From an uncultured Bacteroidales bacterium (lineage in GTDB: Bacteria > Bacteroidota > Bacteroidia > Bacteroidales > UBA932): a stretch of DNA of 53,908 bases. The number at the start of each line of letters is the position of its first letter. The stretch's first letter is position 1. Shown here piece by piece: positions 7,396 to 17,379 of the stretch. The position numbers were made by a program, and so were the translations under genes. The stretch spans positions 1 to 53,908 of the forward strand of contig CAMKSQ010000012.1 in the NCBI GenBank assembly GCA_946415475.1, read 5' to 3'. The notes under the pieces were generated by a model. That model worked only from the letters and a program-made list of their open reading frames with translations, made no database searches and was not told the origin of the DNA.

Positions 7396-9837
7396 ATGAG
7401 AAACTTAACCTTTTTATTCGCTTGGATGTTCGCCTGGAGTTGCGCTTCCGCCCCTCAGCAAGGCTTTCTCACCGAATGGACGCTTCAGCAGCAAGGCGCC
7501 TCAAAGAAGTATCAGGTGAACGTTCCCTGCACCGTTGCCGGAGCACTCAACCAGGCCGGCGTGTTTGGAGAGGACCTCTTCCTGGAGGACCACTACAAGG
7601 CCGCGGACAAGAGCATCTTCGACCAGCCTTGGGTATACTCCACCCGTTTTGGTGCAGAAAAAGGCAAGTGCACCATCCTCCGTTTCAACGGTCTTAATTA
7701 CCGGGCCGATATCGACCTTAACGGAACGCGGATCGCCTCCGCAGACACCACCTGCGGCACCTTTGCCGTGCGGGAATTTGACGTGACGCCGCTGATTAAA
7801 GGCACCAACACCCTCAAGGTGACCGTTTATCGCGCGCAGTCCGGCGAACTCAACCATGGCTATGTAGACTGGAACCCGCGTCCCCTGGACGAGAGCATGG
7901 GCATCACGGGCAACGTGGAAGTCATCGTCACGCCCGATGTTCAAATCCGCGACGTTTTTGTAAAACCGGAAGTAAACCCCGAAGACCTTTCATCGGCGGC
8001 TATATTGGTTAATTGTTTGGTTATGAACCGTTCCTCACGTGCCGTGGAGGGGGAGCTCCGCGGCACGTACGAGGGCGGGACATTCACCATCCCCGTGTCC
8101 CTGGACGCCGGCGAAGAACGTACGCTCACTGTCAAGGAAACGGTGAAGAACCCCCGCATCTGGTGGTCGCGTGAAATGGGCAGCCCGGAACTCTACCATC
8201 TGGACGTGGCATTTGCCAATGGCGATGTCCTTTCCCACAGCAAGCAGGTGACGTTCGGTATTCGTGACATCAAGGGCATCGTGGACGAAAACGGTCATCG
8301 CCAGTTCTTCCTCAACGGCCGTCCCGTCCTCATCAAGGCCGCCGGCTGGACCGATGACCTGTTCATGCAGGACACCCCGGAGAGCCTCGCCGAGCAGGTG
8401 GCTCTGGTGGCCGATATGGGCCTCAACTGCATCCGCTTCGAGAACATCTGGGGCCTGGATGACACCGTGTACAACCTCTGCGACGAGCAAGGCATCCTCA
8501 CGCTGGTGGGCTTCAGCTGCCAGTGGGAGTGGGAAGACTACTGCGGCCTCCCGGAAACCCGCGGTTACGGTTGCATCAACGACCCCGCCTCGGAGGATAT
8601 GGCCGTCCGTTATTTCCACGACCAGATTGTCCGCCTGCGCAACCATGCATCCCTGATCGGCTGGCTGACCGGCAGCGACCGCATTCCCAACCCACGTCTG
8701 GAAACGCGCTATCTTGATATATATAACAAGCTGGAATATCGTCCTTACGTTTGCTCCGCCAAAGGACTCACGTCCCTGGCCGGCCCTTCCGGTACCAAGA
8801 TGGAAGGCCCCTATGAGTGGGTGGCTCCGGACTATTGGTGGACGGACACCAAATGCGGCGGTGCGTATGGTTTCAACACGGAAACCGGCCCCGGCCTCAA
8901 CATCCCGCAGCTGGAAAACCTGCGCCGCACGGTAGGGGAGAAGGACCTGTGGCCCATCGGCCCCAACTGGGCATATCACTGCACGGCCTCATCGTCCTAC
9001 ATGAACAATACCTCTTTCCAGGAAAAAGTGATGGAGGGTGTTTATGGGAAAGCGACTGATTTAGAGGACTATATGCGTAAGGCCCACGCCCTGGACTATG
9101 ATTCCATGCGCGCCATGTACGAGGCCTTCCGCGGCAATGTGCCCAACGCTACCGGCATCGTCCAGTGGATGCTCAACAGCGCCTGGCCCAGCCTGTACTG
9201 GCAGGTGTACGACTGGTGGAACGTCCCTACCGCCGGTTATTATGGCACCAAGGCCGCCTGCAAGCCCATCCAGCTGGTATTCAATTATGCCGATGGTTGC
9301 GTATGGGCGGTGAATGAAGCCATCCCGGAAACCACGGTGACGGCTATCATGAAGGTGTACGACGTCAACTCCAAGCTGGTCAGCGAGGAAAAGAAGGAAA
9401 TCACCTCCCGCGCCTATGAGCCCGTGAAGGTGTTCGGCCCCATTGCCCGGCCGGCCTTCGTGAGCCTGGAGCTGAGCGGTGTCCATGAGGCCCACAACTT
9501 CTACGCCGTCGCGGCCAAGAACAGCGTCTATGGTAAAGGCGACTGGTGGGGCTGCGAAACGGAAGAATATCCCGACCTCCGCTTTGTGGCCCAGCTGCCC
9601 AAGGCTACGGTGGAAATGACCACCGAGCCGGTGGAGGACGGTGTGCTCGTCAAGTTGGAAAACACCTCCGACGCAGTGGCCTATCAACTGGTCCTGAAGG
9701 CAAAGGACGCCGACGGACAGCTGGCTTCCGGCCCTGTCTGGAGCGACAACTTCTTCTCCCTGGCACCCGGCGAAAGCCGCACGGTGCGTTGCGCAAAGAA
9801 CGGACTGAACATAACTCTTGAAGGTTGGAACCTATGA
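7396..9837 (+). CDS. GH2 exported glycosidase, exo-beta-D-glucosaminidase type
   Basis: Hydrolase of 813 residues with the GH2 order: jelly-roll domain (about 20-200), Ig-like domain (about 200-300), (beta/alpha)8 barrel (about 300-620), and C-terminal Ig-like domains. The barrel carries GWLTGSDRIPN, with Asp428 where ordinary GH2 enzymes have an Asn-Glu acid/base pair, and YGFNTETGPG with Glu496 as the predicted nucleophile. A Ser-Asp in place of Asn-Glu, together with VQWMLNSAWPSLYWQVYDWW and AGYYGTKAACKP, is what I know from the CsxA-like exo-glucosaminidase subfamily, which releases GlcN from chitosan oligomers. The signal sequence ends FAWSCASA, so lipidation at the Cys is possible but the lipobox is poor. 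An endo-mannosidase-like GH2 is the main alternative. Confidence 0.82.
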   Translation: MRNLTFLFAWMFAWSCASAPQQGFLTEWTLQQQGASKKYQVNVPCTVAGALNQAGVFGEDLFLEDHYKAADKSIFDQPWVYSTRFGAEKGKCTILRFNGLNYRADIDLNGTRIASADTTCGTFAVREFDVTPLIKGTNTLKVTVYRAQSGELNHGYVDWNPRPLDESMGITGNVEVIVTPDVQIRDVFVKPEVNPEDLSSAAILVNCLVMNRSSRAVEGELRGTYEGGTFTIPVSLDAGEERTLTVKETVKNPRIWWSREMGSPELYHLDVAFANGDVLSHSKQVTFGIRDIKGIVDENGHRQFFLNGRPVLIKAAGWTDDLFMQDTPESLAEQVALVADMGLNCIRFENIWGLDDTVYNLCDEQGILTLVGFSCQWEWEDYCGLPETRGYGCINDPASEDMAVRYFHDQIVRLRNHASLIGWLTGSDRIPNPRLETRYLDIYNKLEYRPYVCSAKGLTSLAGPSGTKMEGPYEWVAPDYWWTDTKCGGAYGFNTETGPGLNIPQLENLRRTVGEKDLWPIGPNWAYHCTASSSYMNNTSFQEKVMEGVYGKATDLEDYMRKAHALDYDSMRAMYEAFRGNVPNATGIVQWMLNSAWPSLYWQVYDWWNVPTAGYYGTKAACKPIQLVFNYADGCVWAVNEAIPETTVTAIMKVYDVNSKLVSEEKKEITSRAYEPVKVFGPIARPAFVSLELSGVHEAHNFYAVAAKNSVYGKGDWWGCETEEYPDLRFVAQLPKATVEMTTEPVEDGVLVKLENTSDAVAYQLVLKAKDADGQLASGPVWSDNFFSLAPGESRTVRCAKNGLNITLEGWNL

Positions 9838-11000
9838 GAAAATTGATGCTTTTTGCCGGAGCGCTGCTCCTGAGTGTATGGGCCTTTGCCCAAAATCCGG
9901 AGGACCTGGACCGGGATCGCTCCAAGTATGCCACCTACTCCTTCTCCAAGGACGATAAATACAAGGTGGAAACGCCCTATGAGACCGTGCACGTAAAGCA
10001 GCCCAAAGGCAAGAAGGTGAAAAACGTCATCTTCATGATTGGCGACGGCACCGGTCTCTCGCAGTGGAGCGTGGGCTGGGTCGCCAACGGCGGCGCCCTT
10101 AATATCGACCAAATGCCCGTGGTGGGGTACTCCCGTACCTACGCCACGGACAAGCTCATTACGGACTCCTGCGCCGGTGGTACTGCCCTGGCCAACGGTA
10201 AAAAGACCAAATACGGCTATATCGGCCTGGGCCCCAACGACGAAAAGGTGGAGTCCAACCTGCAGTGGGCCAAGCGCGTCAAAGGCATGAAGACCGGCGT
10301 TACCGTTACCTGCCGCATCAACGACGCCACCCCGGCGGATTTCTGTGTCTACGGTCCCTCCCGCAAGGATGAAGAAGGGCTGGCCGCCCAGTACATCGAC
10401 GCCAACGTGGACTTCATCTCCGGCGGCGGCACCCATTTCTGGAACCAGCGCTCCGACGGCCGCAACCTCATCGAAGAGATGAAAGCCAAGGGCTACACCT
10501 ATGTGGACAAGCTGGAAGATATTGCCGGTGCAGAGGGCGACAAGTTCCTGGGCCTGTACGACGAATACGACCTCAAGCCCAGCCTGGACCGTGGTCCCAT
10601 CCTGATGGAAAGCACCATGAAGGCCATCCAGATGCTGGACAACAAGAAGGGCTTCTTCCTGATGGTGGAGGGTTCCCAGATTGACGACTGGGCCCACAAG
10701 AACAAGGTCGGCTACATGTGCGAAGAACTCTTCGACTTTGACAAGGTGATCGGCGCCGTCCTGGAATGGGCGGAGAAAGACGGCCACACGCTGGTAGTCG
10801 TTACGGCGGACCACAACACCGGCGGCCTCACCCTCCTGAAGGGCAGCATCGAGGACCGGGAAGTGAAGGTGCATTTCTCCACCAAGGGCCACGACGGCAT
10901 CATCGTTCCGGTGTTCGCCTACGGCCCCGGTGCGGAGAACTTCGCCGGCATGTTCGAAAACGAGGAAATCGGCCAGATTGTACGTAAACTCATGCAGTAA
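9834..11000 (+). CDS. Alkaline phosphatase (PhoA superfamily), periplasmic
   Basis: Phosphomonoesterase of 388 residues with a cleavable signal peptide (MRKLMLFAGALLLSVWAFAQ). Metal and nucleophile motifs are intact: NVIFMIGDGTGLSQ (first metal site), DSCAGGTALANGKKT with the Ser nucleophile, VEGSQIDDWAHKN and VVVTADHNTGG. The ATG at 9834 overlaps the GH2 stop by four bases (ATGA), which decides the start and indicates translational coupling. An in-frame ATG nine bases upstream is less likely. A secreted phosphatase wired this tightly between an amino-sugar glycosidase and a chitinase suggests that the substrate or its products carry phosphate, or that the locus also harvests phosphate. That reading is inference. 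Confidence 0.92.
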   Translation: MRKLMLFAGALLLSVWAFAQNPEDLDRDRSKYATYSFSKDDKYKVETPYETVHVKQPKGKKVKNVIFMIGDGTGLSQWSVGWVANGGALNIDQMPVVGYSRTYATDKLITDSCAGGTALANGKKTKYGYIGLGPNDEKVESNLQWAKRVKGMKTGVTVTCRINDATPADFCVYGPSRKDEEGLAAQYIDANVDFISGGGTHFWNQRSDGRNLIEEMKAKGYTYVDKLEDIAGAEGDKFLGLYDEYDLKPSLDRGPILMESTMKAIQMLDNKKGFFLMVEGSQIDDWAHKNKVGYMCEELFDFDKVIGAVLEWAEKDGHTLVVVTADHNTGGLTLLKGSIEDREVKVHFSTKGHDGIIVPVFAYGPGAENFAGMFENEEIGQIVRKLMQ

Positions 11001-11005
11001 CCACC

Positions 11006-12298
11006 ATGAAACGACTGTTCATAACCATTTTGCTGGCGTTGCCCCTCGTCGCAGTTTCGTGCACGAAGGGCGGCCAAGGCATGGTAATTACCCCCCCCTC
11101 GAACACTAAACCCAATACCGGGGATAACGGCGGGAACAACAACGGCAACAACAACGGCGGGAACAACAGCGGGAACAATGGTGGAAACACTACACCCGAA
11201 ACGCCCCCTGCTCCCGGCACGCTGTGCACCGACATCGGTCAGACGCCCATCGTCCTGGCTTATTTCACCGAATACACGGAGACGCTGCCGGAGGTCACCC
11301 TCCTCACGCATATCAACTATGCGCACGGTCGTTTCAAGAATCCCAAGACCGGCGACGGCGGTATTGTCATAACGGAATCGTCCAAGGCCCCCATCAGCAA
11401 GGTGGTGGCCTTGAAGAGCGTTAATCCCAAGCTCAAAGTGATGCTCATGATCGGCGGCTGGGGCGGCCATGCCGACGGCTTCTCCATGATGGCCCGCGAC
11501 GCCGCCAAGCGCACGGAATTCTGCAAGAGCGTAAAGCAGCTGCTGGACTTCCATAAGCTGGACGGCGTGGACATCGACTGGGAATATCCGACCAAGAGCG
11601 CCGACAACGAGACCGGTTGCGACCCGGCGGACACCAAGAACTTCAACCTGGTGCTCGAAGAACTGCGGGCAACCCTCGGCACGGATAAGATTATCTCCTA
11701 CGCCTCTTCTTCCTCCCATCCGGAGTACGTGGACTGGGCCACGGCCATCAATTACATCGACTATGTAAACGTGATGACCTACGACATGGGCGCCGCACCC
11801 AACGGTCACAACTCCCCGCTGCACAAGGGCAATCGTTTCACCCATAGCAGTTGGGACGAGGCCGTCCAGAAACACGTGAAATACTATGTTCCCAAAAACC
11901 GGCAGGTGATGGGCGTACCCTTCTATGGCAAGGCCGAGAAGAACCCTTCCGAGGAATACAAGGTCTTCGTCAACAGCAAGGGGGAAACAGGTTACTCCAT
12001 TAAATATAAAGACATAGTCCCCATCCTCGAAAAGGGAACTTACATGGGTGTGGCATTGAACCGCAAACTGCACCGTGTGTGGGATCTGAATTCCATGGTA
12101 CCTTACCTGGCCGACGAATCGGGACGCAACTACCTCTCCTACGATGACCCGGAATCCATCGAAGCCAAAGGCCTTTACGTGAAAAACAACGGGCACCTGG
12201 GTGCGATGTTCTGGGAATACAGGGGCGACACCGACAACCACGACCTGCTGAAAGCTTTGGTGAAAGGTGTCTATGGAAAGGAGACTGTTTTACAATAA
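11006..12298 (+). CDS. GH18 chitinase-like surface lipoprotein (first of three)
   Basis: Endo-acting hydrolase of beta-1,4-GlcNAc polymers or of the chitobiose core of N-glycans. The 430-residue protein has a lipobox (VAVSC), then a low-complexity Asn/Gly linker of about 30 residues (11113-11190), then one GH18 barrel. Catalytic motif DGVDIDWEYP places the acid at Glu193, with Asp186, 189 and 191. SIGG-equivalent MIGGWGG and VMTYDMG are present, so it looks active. It starts 5 bp after the alkaline phosphatase stop. Just after the lipid-modified Cys it has GMVITPPSNTKPNTG, a motif shared with the two other GH18 lipoproteins at 32603 and 37315. Chitinase is favoured over endoglycosidase because of the compact single domain and the classic motif set. 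Confidence 0.9.
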   Translation: MKRLFITILLALPLVAVSCTKGGQGMVITPPSNTKPNTGDNGGNNNGNNNGGNNSGNNGGNTTPETPPAPGTLCTDIGQTPIVLAYFTEYTETLPEVTLLTHINYAHGRFKNPKTGDGGIVITESSKAPISKVVALKSVNPKLKVMLMIGGWGGHADGFSMMARDAAKRTEFCKSVKQLLDFHKLDGVDIDWEYPTKSADNETGCDPADTKNFNLVLEELRATLGTDKIISYASSSSHPEYVDWATAINYIDYVNVMTYDMGAAPNGHNSPLHKGNRFTHSSWDEAVQKHVKYYVPKNRQVMGVPFYGKAEKNPSEEYKVFVNSKGETGYSIKYKDIVPILEKGTYMGVALNRKLHRVWDLNSMVPYLADESGRNYLSYDDPESIEAKGLYVKNNGHLGAMFWEYRGDTDNHDLLKALVKGVYGKETVLQ

Positions 12299-12340
12299 TT
12301 TTTATACAACTATAAACTATTAACTAAACTAATTAACCAA

Positions 12341-15300
12341 ATGAAACAGAGAGTAGTCCATTTTGCAAGACTGGCTGCTGTGCTGTGTCTCCTTCTGGGA
12401 ATGTGGGGTCCTACGGCCCTTGCCCAGCGAGGTATCTCTGTGCAAGGCAGGGTTGTGGACGCAGATGGTTTGCCGGTAATCGGTGCTGGTGTCACCATCA
12501 AGGGGACCACCACCGGTGTGGCTGCCGACATGGACGGAGGCTTTACGCTTGTCGTCCCCGGTGAGACTGCTGTGCTGGAAGTGTCCGCCCTCGGTTATGT
12601 GACCGAAGAGGTGAAAGTGGGCAAGCAACGGAACCTTACCGTTGTCCTGCGCGACGACACCCAGTCCATCGAAGCTACTGTGGTGGTTGCTTATGGTACG
12701 CAAACCAAGGCAACGGTCACGGGTGCTTTGACCTCCATCGACAACAAGGCCCTCATCAAGGCGCCTGTGGCCGATGTTACCAACGTGCTGGCTGGTCAGA
12801 TGCCCGGTGTTTCTACCGTTCAGGAGAGCGGTCAGCCCGGTGAAGACTATGCCAAGATTTACATTCGTGGTGCCGGTTCCCTGTCGGACTCCAACGCCAG
12901 CCCGCTCATCCTGGTGGACGGCGTGGAACGTCCCCTGAACACGGTGGACCCCAATGAAATCGAGAGCCTGTCCATCCTGAAGGACGCCGCCTCCACCGCC
13001 GTGTTCGGTGTGCGTGGTGCTAACGGTGTTATCATCGTCACCACCAAACGCGGTGACACCGGCAAGCCCAAGATTTCCGTGAGCTCCATCACCGGTGTAC
13101 AGGTGCCGATGTCCTACATCACCCAGTGCTCCAGCTACGACTTCGCGCGTTACTACAACGTGTACCAGTGGAACGACGGCAAGACCGATCCCGGCCTGTA
13201 CTTCACCCCGGAGGCTATCGAGGCCTACCGCACGGGAAGCGACCCCGTCATGTTCCCGAACACGCAGTGGCACGAGCTCATGTTCCGCAAGGCCTTCGTC
13301 CAGACCAAGAACAACATCAACATCAGCGGTGGTTCGGACAAGGTCCGTTACTTTGTGTCGATGGGTTACATGTTCCAGAACGGTCTGCTCAAGCAGATCC
13401 CGGACCTGCCTTACGACAACAACTATTCTTACAACCGGTATAACTACCGTGCCAACCTGGACTTCAAGCTTACCGAAACCACGGACATGAAGTTCAACAT
13501 CAGCGGTGTTATCGGCAATACCCGCGAACCTTTGGACAGCGACCGTGGCAACATCTGGATGCTGACCATGCTGTGGGCCCACCCTACGGCTTCTCCGGGT
13601 ATCGTGAACGGCATGCCGGTGACGGTGGTGTCCTACGACGCCCTGCCTGACGGCCTTACCAAGTGGAACGGTTGGGAGTACTACTACTGGTCCGGTTACC
13701 GGAACAAGTACAAGACCACCCTGGATATGGATATGACCATCACCCAGCGCCTGGACTTCCTGACCCAGGGCCTGAGCGTTGCCATCCGAGGCAGTTACGA
13801 TACCGCCATGTCCCTCACCAAGAAGCGCACCGGTAGCGGCGGTTATCACCAGACCATCGAATACCAGTCCTGGGCCGACAACTCCGGTCTTTCCATGAGC
13901 GACCCCGCCTTCGACCGCACCTATCTGCCGGTCATCAGCGGTAGCGAGCCCACCCTGAGCTACAGTGAATCCACCGACGACGACAAGAGCTGGTATCTGG
14001 AAGCCCGCGTGGACTATAAGCGCAAGTTCGCCGGCAAGCACAACGTGAGCGGCCTGCTGCTGTACAACCAGTCCCGCAACTATTATCCCGAAAACTATAG
14101 CTGGCTGCCCCGTGGTTATGTAGGCTTCGTGGGTCGTGCCACTTATAGTTATGCCGACAAGTACCTGGTGGACGTGAGCATGGGTTACAACGGCTCCGAA
14201 AACTTCGCCCCTGGCAAGACCCGTTACGGTTTCTTCCCTTCCGGCTCCATCGGCTGGGTGATCAGCGAAGAAAAATTCATGAAGAAAGCCCACTGGATCG
14301 ACTTCCTCAAACTCCGCGCCTCTGTCGGTAAGGTAGGTAACGACCAGGGCAACTCCGTGCGTTTCATGTACATGGACGGTGTTTGGACCGATGCCGGCGC
14401 ATACTACTTCGGTACCGGCAACAGCGACGGTGTTCCGCGCTACGAACTGGGTACCCCCGGTAACAAGGGCGTCACCTGGGAAACGGCCGTCAAGAGCAAT
14501 GTCGGTTTGGACTTCGACCTCCTCAACTACCGCCTGCACTTCAGCGGCGACCTCTTCTACGAGCACCGTACCGGTATCCTCATCTCCCCGCAGTCCCTGC
14601 CTTCCATCATTGCCACCAGTCTTCCTAACATGAACCTGGGTATTGTGGATAACAAGGGTTATGAGATTGAACTGGGCTGGAAAGACCACGCAGGCGACTT
14701 CACCTACGACATCAGCGCCAACGTCACCTTTGCCCGTAACAAGATTATCTTCAAGGACGAGGTGGAACCCGAATACGAGTACCAGCGTGAAACCGGCGGT
14801 CCTACCGGCCGCTACATGCTGTATCAGTTCGAGCGCCTGTACCAGAAGAGCGACTTCTATACCGATGCCGACGGCGTGCAGCGCCTGAATCCCGATCTGC
14901 CGCAGCCTTCCAATGCCGTCTATCCTGGTGACTGTATGTACAAGGACCTCAACGGCGATATGATCATCGACGGTCGCGACCGTATGTATGACGGATATCC
15001 CAACCGTCCCGAATATGTGTTCGGTTCCAACTGGAAATTCGGATACAAGGGCTTCAACCTGGCCCTGAACTGGGTGGCCGCCACCAACGTGAGCCGTGTA
15101 TGGAATGCCGACTACCGCATCCCGTTCACCAACTCTGGTCACCGCGGCCTGCTGCAGTATTTCGCCGACGACTGCTGGATCGACAACGACAACCCTTGGG
15201 CCCCCGGCCGTGAAGACGGTACCCTGCCGCGCTTCACCAAGACCAACTACCCTTGGAACTCCATGGATTCCACCCTCTGGACCGTGGATGCCAGCTACAT

Positions 15301-15514
15301 CCGTCTCAAGAGCGCCAGCTTTGGCTATACCTTCTCCCAGAATAAGTTCTTCCGGAAAATTGGCATCAGCTCCCTGGGCCTCATGTTCACGGGTTACAAC
15401 CTGTTCACCATCTCCAAGATGAAGCTGCAGGACCCCGAAGCTAAGTCCAGCTCCTCCAGCGGTAGCTATCCTCTGGTGAAGACCTTCAACCTGGCTCTTA
15501 ACATCACATTCTAA
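12341..15514 (+). CDS. SusC/RagA-type TonB-dependent outer-membrane transporter (first pair)
   Basis: Imports oligosaccharides across the outer membrane using TonB energy, with SusD as the lid. Its 1057 residues show a signal peptide (to ALAQ), a CarboxypepD_reg-like domain (GRVVDADGLPVIGAGVTIKG.. at about 30-110), a TonB-box-like TVVVAYGTQ, a plug domain (DVTNVLAGQMPGVSTVQ.., YIRGAGSLSDSNASPLILVDGV, LKDAASTAVFGVRGANGVIIVTT) and a 22-strand barrel ending in LNITF. It follows GH18 by 42 bp, the largest gap in this stretch, and the AT-rich leader 12299-12340 may hold a processing or ribosome-entry site. The SusD partner follows 12 bp downstream. Confidence 0.95.
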   Translation: MKQRVVHFARLAAVLCLLLGMWGPTALAQRGISVQGRVVDADGLPVIGAGVTIKGTTTGVAADMDGGFTLVVPGETAVLEVSALGYVTEEVKVGKQRNLTVVLRDDTQSIEATVVVAYGTQTKATVTGALTSIDNKALIKAPVADVTNVLAGQMPGVSTVQESGQPGEDYAKIYIRGAGSLSDSNASPLILVDGVERPLNTVDPNEIESLSILKDAASTAVFGVRGANGVIIVTTKRGDTGKPKISVSSITGVQVPMSYITQCSSYDFARYYNVYQWNDGKTDPGLYFTPEAIEAYRTGSDPVMFPNTQWHELMFRKAFVQTKNNINISGGSDKVRYFVSMGYMFQNGLLKQIPDLPYDNNYSYNRYNYRANLDFKLTETTDMKFNISGVIGNTREPLDSDRGNIWMLTMLWAHPTASPGIVNGMPVTVVSYDALPDGLTKWNGWEYYYWSGYRNKYKTTLDMDMTITQRLDFLTQGLSVAIRGSYDTAMSLTKKRTGSGGYHQTIEYQSWADNSGLSMSDPAFDRTYLPVISGSEPTLSYSESTDDDKSWYLEARVDYKRKFAGKHNVSGLLLYNQSRNYYPENYSWLPRGYVGFVGRATYSYADKYLVDVSMGYNGSENFAPGKTRYGFFPSGSIGWVISEEKFMKKAHWIDFLKLRASVGKVGNDQGNSVRFMYMDGVWTDAGAYYFGTGNSDGVPRYELGTPGNKGVTWETAVKSNVGLDFDLLNYRLHFSGDLFYEHRTGILISPQSLPSIIATSLPNMNLGIVDNKGYEIELGWKDHAGDFTYDISANVTFARNKIIFKDEVEPEYEYQRETGGPTGRYMLYQFERLYQKSDFYTDADGVQRLNPDLPQPSNAVYPGDCMYKDLNGDMIIDGRDRMYDGYPNRPEYVFGSNWKFGYKGFNLALNWVAATNVSRVWNADYRIPFTNSGHRGLLQYFADDCWIDNDNPWAPGREDGTLPRFTKTNYPWNSMDSTLWTVDASYIRLKSASFGYTFSQNKFFRKIGISSLGLMFTGYNLFTISKMKLQDPEAKSSSSSGSYPLVKTFNLALNITF

Positions 15515-15526
15515 TCAAGGCGTCCT

Positions 15527-17359
15527 ATGAAAAAAGTCATTCGCATACTGAGTATCGCCCTCTGTCTGGGCGCAGGACTGGTCGCCTGTGAAAGCCTGAA
15601 ACTGGGCGACGACGGCCTCTCCAAGGCCCCCGAGACCTCCGGTGCAACCATCGACACCCTGTTTGCAACCCTCACGGATGCAGACAAGGTGCTTACATCG
15701 GCATATTATTATCTTCCTTATGGTCTGGTGAGCAGCTTCGACTCCAAGATGGGAAGCGATTTCCTGGAGTCCATCACCGACCACTTCATCTCCAACAAGC
15801 ACTCGGACAGTGACGGTCCCAACAACCTTTACTACTCCGGCGGTCTTTCCGCTAACCTCACCGGTTCCTACGCCGGCGGCGAGAATTACCGCTTTGGCAG
15901 TGAGAAGGATTATACCGCCATCCGTTATGCCTGGTTGTTCCTGGAGAACATCGACCGCGTGCCCAATGCCGACCAAGCCCTCTTGGCCCGCAAGAAAGCC
16001 GAAGCCAAGGTTTGCATGGCCATCGCCTATGCCAACATGCTCCGTTATCTGGGTGGCGTTCCCATCCTGGACCACGCCGTGGAGGCTTCCGAAGAGATGA
16101 AATACCCCCGCAACACCTTTGCGGAAACCGTGGATTTCATCGTGAAGCTTTGCGATGAGGCCGCTCCCGACCTGCCCTGGACCGTATCCGCTACGGAAGA
16201 CGGCCGCATGACGCGCGCCGCCGCCATGGGCCTCAAGCTGCGCATCCTCTGCTTCGCTGCTTCTCCTACTTTCAACTCCGACACCAAGTGGCATCCGCAG
16301 GCCGACGAGTACACCTGCTATGGCAATTACGATCCCGCCCGTTGGCAGGCCGCCAAGGCTGCCGCCGACGATTTCATGCGTGAGCTGCTCTCCAATGGCG
16401 GTTACGCCCTGGAGCAGGCCACCATCGCCGACCCGGTCAAGGGCATCCAGCCCCGTGACTATCGTCTGGCCTACCGCAGAGCATACTCTCAGCGCGGTTC
16501 TTCGGAAGCCATCATCTCCATCCGCAAGTCCAACGAGACCGACTACCACGACAAGCACTTCGAGATTCAGGGGTCTTACGGTAGTGGCTGTTCCCTGAAC
16601 TGGGTGAACAAGTTCCCTTGGGCCGATGGCACTCCTTTCCCGGAGGATTTCCCCTGGGAGGATAAGGGCAGCTGGCCCGAGCAACCTTTCTTCAAGGTGG
16701 ATCCCAACGGTACGCTCAAGGTGGACAATGTCACATTCACCGAAACCCGCGACCCTCGTCTGTATGAGAACGTGTGCGTCCCCGGAGACATCTGGAGAGA
16801 CGGTACCCAGGGTCGTGCCTACGACAACCACAAATACCACCAGGACGGCTGCCCCGGTTTCCTGATGATGAAATTCGTGATGCAGCAAGGCAATGACCGG
16901 AAAATGCCGCCGCACTGGTGCATGATGCGCTTTGCGGAGGTTCTCCTGAATGCAGCCGAGGCCTACAACGAGGCCGATGGCGGTCCCTCCGACAAAGCCT
17001 ATTCCTATGTTAACGCCGTCCGCAACCGCGTGGGACTTCCGAACCTTCCGGAGGACCTGTCCAAGGAAGAGTTCCGCAAGGCCCTCATCCTGGAGCGTGA
17101 ACTGGAGTTCGGCTTCGAGGAAGTACGCTGGTTCGATATGATCCGCTGGGGACTGAAGGAAGCCTTCACCACGCCCCTGAAGGGCCTCACCTCCATCGGT
17201 AACAAGAACGTCGATGCCACGGTCTTCCGTTTCGCCGAGAAGGAAGCCTATCCGCCCCGCAAGTGGTACACCGAATTCGACACCAAGTGGTATCTCGCCC
17301 CCATTCCCGCCGTTGAAATCCAAAAGAACTACGGGATGACACAGAACCCTGGCTGGTAA
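15527..17359 (+). CDS. SusD/RagB-type glycan-binding lipoprotein (first pair)
   Basis: Surface lipoprotein of 610 residues that caps the adjacent SusC and binds the glycan through aromatic residues. Lipobox LVAC with Cys24. The SusD fold is indicated by helical TPR-like segments (LLARKKAEAKVCMAIAYANM; RYLGGVPILDHAV), the RAAAMGLKLRILCFAASPTFN segment, and the C-terminal SusD signature (FAEVLLNAAEAYNEA, ELEFGFEEVRWFDMIRWG, LAPIPAVEIQKN). Gap of 12 bp from SusC and 20 bp to the second SusC. Confidence 0.95.
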   Translation: MKKVIRILSIALCLGAGLVACESLKLGDDGLSKAPETSGATIDTLFATLTDADKVLTSAYYYLPYGLVSSFDSKMGSDFLESITDHFISNKHSDSDGPNNLYYSGGLSANLTGSYAGGENYRFGSEKDYTAIRYAWLFLENIDRVPNADQALLARKKAEAKVCMAIAYANMLRYLGGVPILDHAVEASEEMKYPRNTFAETVDFIVKLCDEAAPDLPWTVSATEDGRMTRAAAMGLKLRILCFAASPTFNSDTKWHPQADEYTCYGNYDPARWQAAKAAADDFMRELLSNGGYALEQATIADPVKGIQPRDYRLAYRRAYSQRGSSEAIISIRKSNETDYHDKHFEIQGSYGSGCSLNWVNKFPWADGTPFPEDFPWEDKGSWPEQPFFKVDPNGTLKVDNVTFTETRDPRLYENVCVPGDIWRDGTQGRAYDNHKYHQDGCPGFLMMKFVMQQGNDRKMPPHWCMMRFAEVLLNAAEAYNEADGGPSDKAYSYVNAVRNRVGLPNLPEDLSKEEFRKALILERELEFGFEEVRWFDMIRWGLKEAFTTPLKGLTSIGNKNVDATVFRFAEKEAYPPRKWYTEFDTKWYLAPIPAVEIQKNYGMTQNPGW

Positions 17360-17379
17360 ACTAAAAACTGTACCCGAAG

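Noticed and set aside
12329..15142. Long antisense open frame opposite the first SusC gene (also 17329-19551, 19657-21795, 24535-26790 and 26969-29977).
   Set aside because: They mirror strongly recognisable genes on the other strand, lack signal peptides and family motifs, and arise from GC-rich codon structure.
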